A stretch of 6,846 bases of DNA, from contig CAKPKZ010000083.1 in assembly GCA_934167435.1 (NCBI GenBank), positions 1 to 6,846 on the forward strand, in the 5' to 3' direction. The DNA comes from an uncultured Clostridia bacterium. GTDB lineage: Bacteria; Bacillota; Clostridia; TANB77; CAG-508. The notes beneath the pieces were generated by a model. It saw only the letters and a program-made list of their open reading frames with translations, was not told where the DNA came from and did not search any database. Positions 6,353 to 6,846 of this stretch are shown in pieces; the stretch's first letter is position 1; the number at the start of each line of letters is the position of its first letter. Both the position numbers and the translations under genes were made by a program.

Positions 6353-6529
6353 TCATTTTGTTGCCATAAAAACTATAAAAACATCTGCTATTTCCTCTTC
6401 TATATTAGTGTAATTTTTTATTTTACTATAATCTATTGAGGTTTACGGTAATGTTTTTCTAATAGCTTTCGCAAGTTCTCCTGCTTCTTCAATAATAAAT
6501 CTAATAAACTTCTTTGTTCATCTATTCAC
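6353..6529 (-). pseudogene. Decayed MazG-like nucleotide pyrophosphohydrolase gene
   Basis: In the frame starting at GTG 6529 the translation contains FIIEEAGELAKAIRKTLP, then an in-frame stop, then TSIDYSKIKNYTNIEEEIAD VFIVFMATK and a stop. The EEAGE and EEEIAD boxes at the right distance match the EExxE ... ExxD metal-binding motif of the MazG/dUTPase-like fold, which hydrolyses nucleoside triphosphates to monophosphates. The frame is broken by TGA (6520-6518) and TAA (6445-6443) and ends early at TGA (6355-6353), before the last helices expected of the family. In the +1-shifted frame the region before EEAGEL reads IDEQRSLLDLLL, which also fits the family's first helix, so one frameshift near 6495-6500 is likely too. 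AAAGGA 7 bases before the GTG looks like a surviving ribosome binding site. Cannot encode a working enzyme. It now forms the leader of the DUF2207 transcript. Confidence 0.68.
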
Positions 6530-6558
6530 TACTTATTCCTTTACATTTCTTTCAATAT

Positions 6559-6587
6559 ATAATATTACATTTTTAGTACAATTTCAA
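6559..6587 (-). promoter_or_regulatory. Promoter upstream of the MazG remnant and DUF2207 cluster
   Basis: On the minus strand, TTGAAA (6587-6582), exactly 17 bases, TATTAT (6564-6559). Start near 6552 lies just before the remnant's ribosome binding site, so it was probably the original mazG-like promoter. It now seems to drive the DUF2207 cluster through a leader of about 220 bases; I see no better promoter closer to 6328. Confidence 0.6.
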
Positions 6588-6597
6588 GTGATATTTA

Positions 6598-6651
6598 TTA
6601 ATAATCTTTTACAATTTTTATTGCTAATCTCTTTAATTCATTTTCATCACA
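6598..6651 (-). pseudogene. Possible C-terminal scrap of a lost gene
   Basis: Seventeen codons between stops read CDENELKRLAIKIVKDY and then TAA. The composition looks like the amphipathic C-terminal helix of a real protein rather than random AT-rich sequence. There is no start codon or ribosome binding site in frame, and a stop lies just upstream. It lies between the tRNA terminator and the promoter at 6559-6587. No family recognised; it may be chance. Confidence 0.22.
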
Positions 6652-6666
6652 CTAAAACTATGGTAT

Positions 6667-6694
6667 AAAAAAATAAGCCGACTAAATCGACTTA
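6667..6694 (-). terminator. Intrinsic terminator downstream of tRNA-Phe
   Basis: On the minus strand, TAAGTCGA (6694-6687) pairs with TCGGCTTA (6681-6674), an 8-pair stem with one G-U pair and a 5-base TTTAG loop. Seven T follow (6673-6667). It lies 75 bases after the tRNA 3' end. The 75 bases between hold a T-run straight after the CCA and a weak CTCGT/ATGAG hairpin, with no gene seen. Confidence 0.8.
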
Positions 6695-6769
6695 CATAAG
6701 CTGTAATATATTCAAATTCTATTTTCTTCAAAACCTCTCATTGCAACGAGTTTGTTTAACAAAAAAATA

Positions 6770-6845
6770 TGGTGGCTCGAAGTGGAATCGAACCACTGAC
6801 ACGGGGATTTTCAGTCCCCTGCTCTACCAACTGAGCTATCGAGCC
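6770..6845 (-). tRNA. tRNA-Phe (anticodon GAA)
   Basis: 76 bases. Acceptor arm GGCTCGA (5' end at 6845) pairs with TCGAGCC. D-arm AGCTCAGTTGGTAGAGC, anticodon stem GGGGA/TCCCC with loop CTGAAAA, so anticodon GAA (6812-6810) reads Phe codons. T-arm GTGGTTCGATTCCAC, discriminator A, and a genome-encoded CCA at 6772-6770. Complete apart from any upstream signals: its 5' end is one base from the window edge, so its promoter and any neighbouring tRNAs lie outside. Confidence 0.97.
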
Positions 6846-6846
6846 A

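Noticed and set aside
6353..6529. Alternative genetic code (TGA read as Trp) making the MazG-like frame functional
   Set aside because: A TAA stop also interrupts the frame, and glmS and the other genes use TGG for Trp and have no internal TGA.

Overview
The window comes from an AT-rich, low-GC Gram-positive bacterium, most likely a gut-type Clostridia/Bacillota relative. This rests on strong AGGAGG-type ribosome binding sites, sigma-A-like TTGAnn/TAnnnT promoters, a glmS ribozyme (a Gram-positive hallmark), and a pilin-like protein of the 'TLVALVVTIVVLLILAGV' kind common in such genomes. Nothing in the intact genes suggests a non-standard code. The species cannot be named from the sequence.

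Layout from left to right. (1) Positions 1-736, minus strand: the 5' part of a pilin-like exported protein gene, running off the left edge. (2) Positions 737-1150: a 414-base regulatory stretch. It holds a good promoter for the pilin gene (minus), a weaker candidate promoter for glmS (plus), and a complete glmS ribozyme with its cleavage site at 929/930. (3) Positions 1151-2995, plus: glmS, encoding glucosamine-6-phosphate synthase. (4) Positions 3005-3042: a long hairpin with T-runs on both strands, serving as a shared terminator for converging genes. (5) Positions 3034-6328, minus: a cell-envelope cluster read from right to left. It comprises a DUF2207 membrane protein, an unrecognised membrane-anchored protein with a coiled coil and a C-terminal domain, LemA, and a 35-residue small ORF tightly coupled to lemA. 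(6) Positions 6329-6769: the leader of that cluster. It contains a decayed MazG-like pyrophosphohydrolase gene, a strong promoter at 6559-6587, a second short coding scrap and a tRNA terminator. (7) Positions 6770-6845, minus: tRNA-Phe(GAA).

How the genes work together. glmS makes glucosamine-6-phosphate, the entry point to peptidoglycan amino sugars. The ribozyme upstream senses that product and cleaves the mRNA, giving feedback control. The DUF2207 / unknown / LemA / small-ORF set looks like one co-transcribed membrane module with an extra internal promoter before its second gene. LemA and DUF2207 proteins are known to occur together but lack a settled function. The middle protein and the small ORF are the least understood parts, and they are the best candidates for something new in this window.
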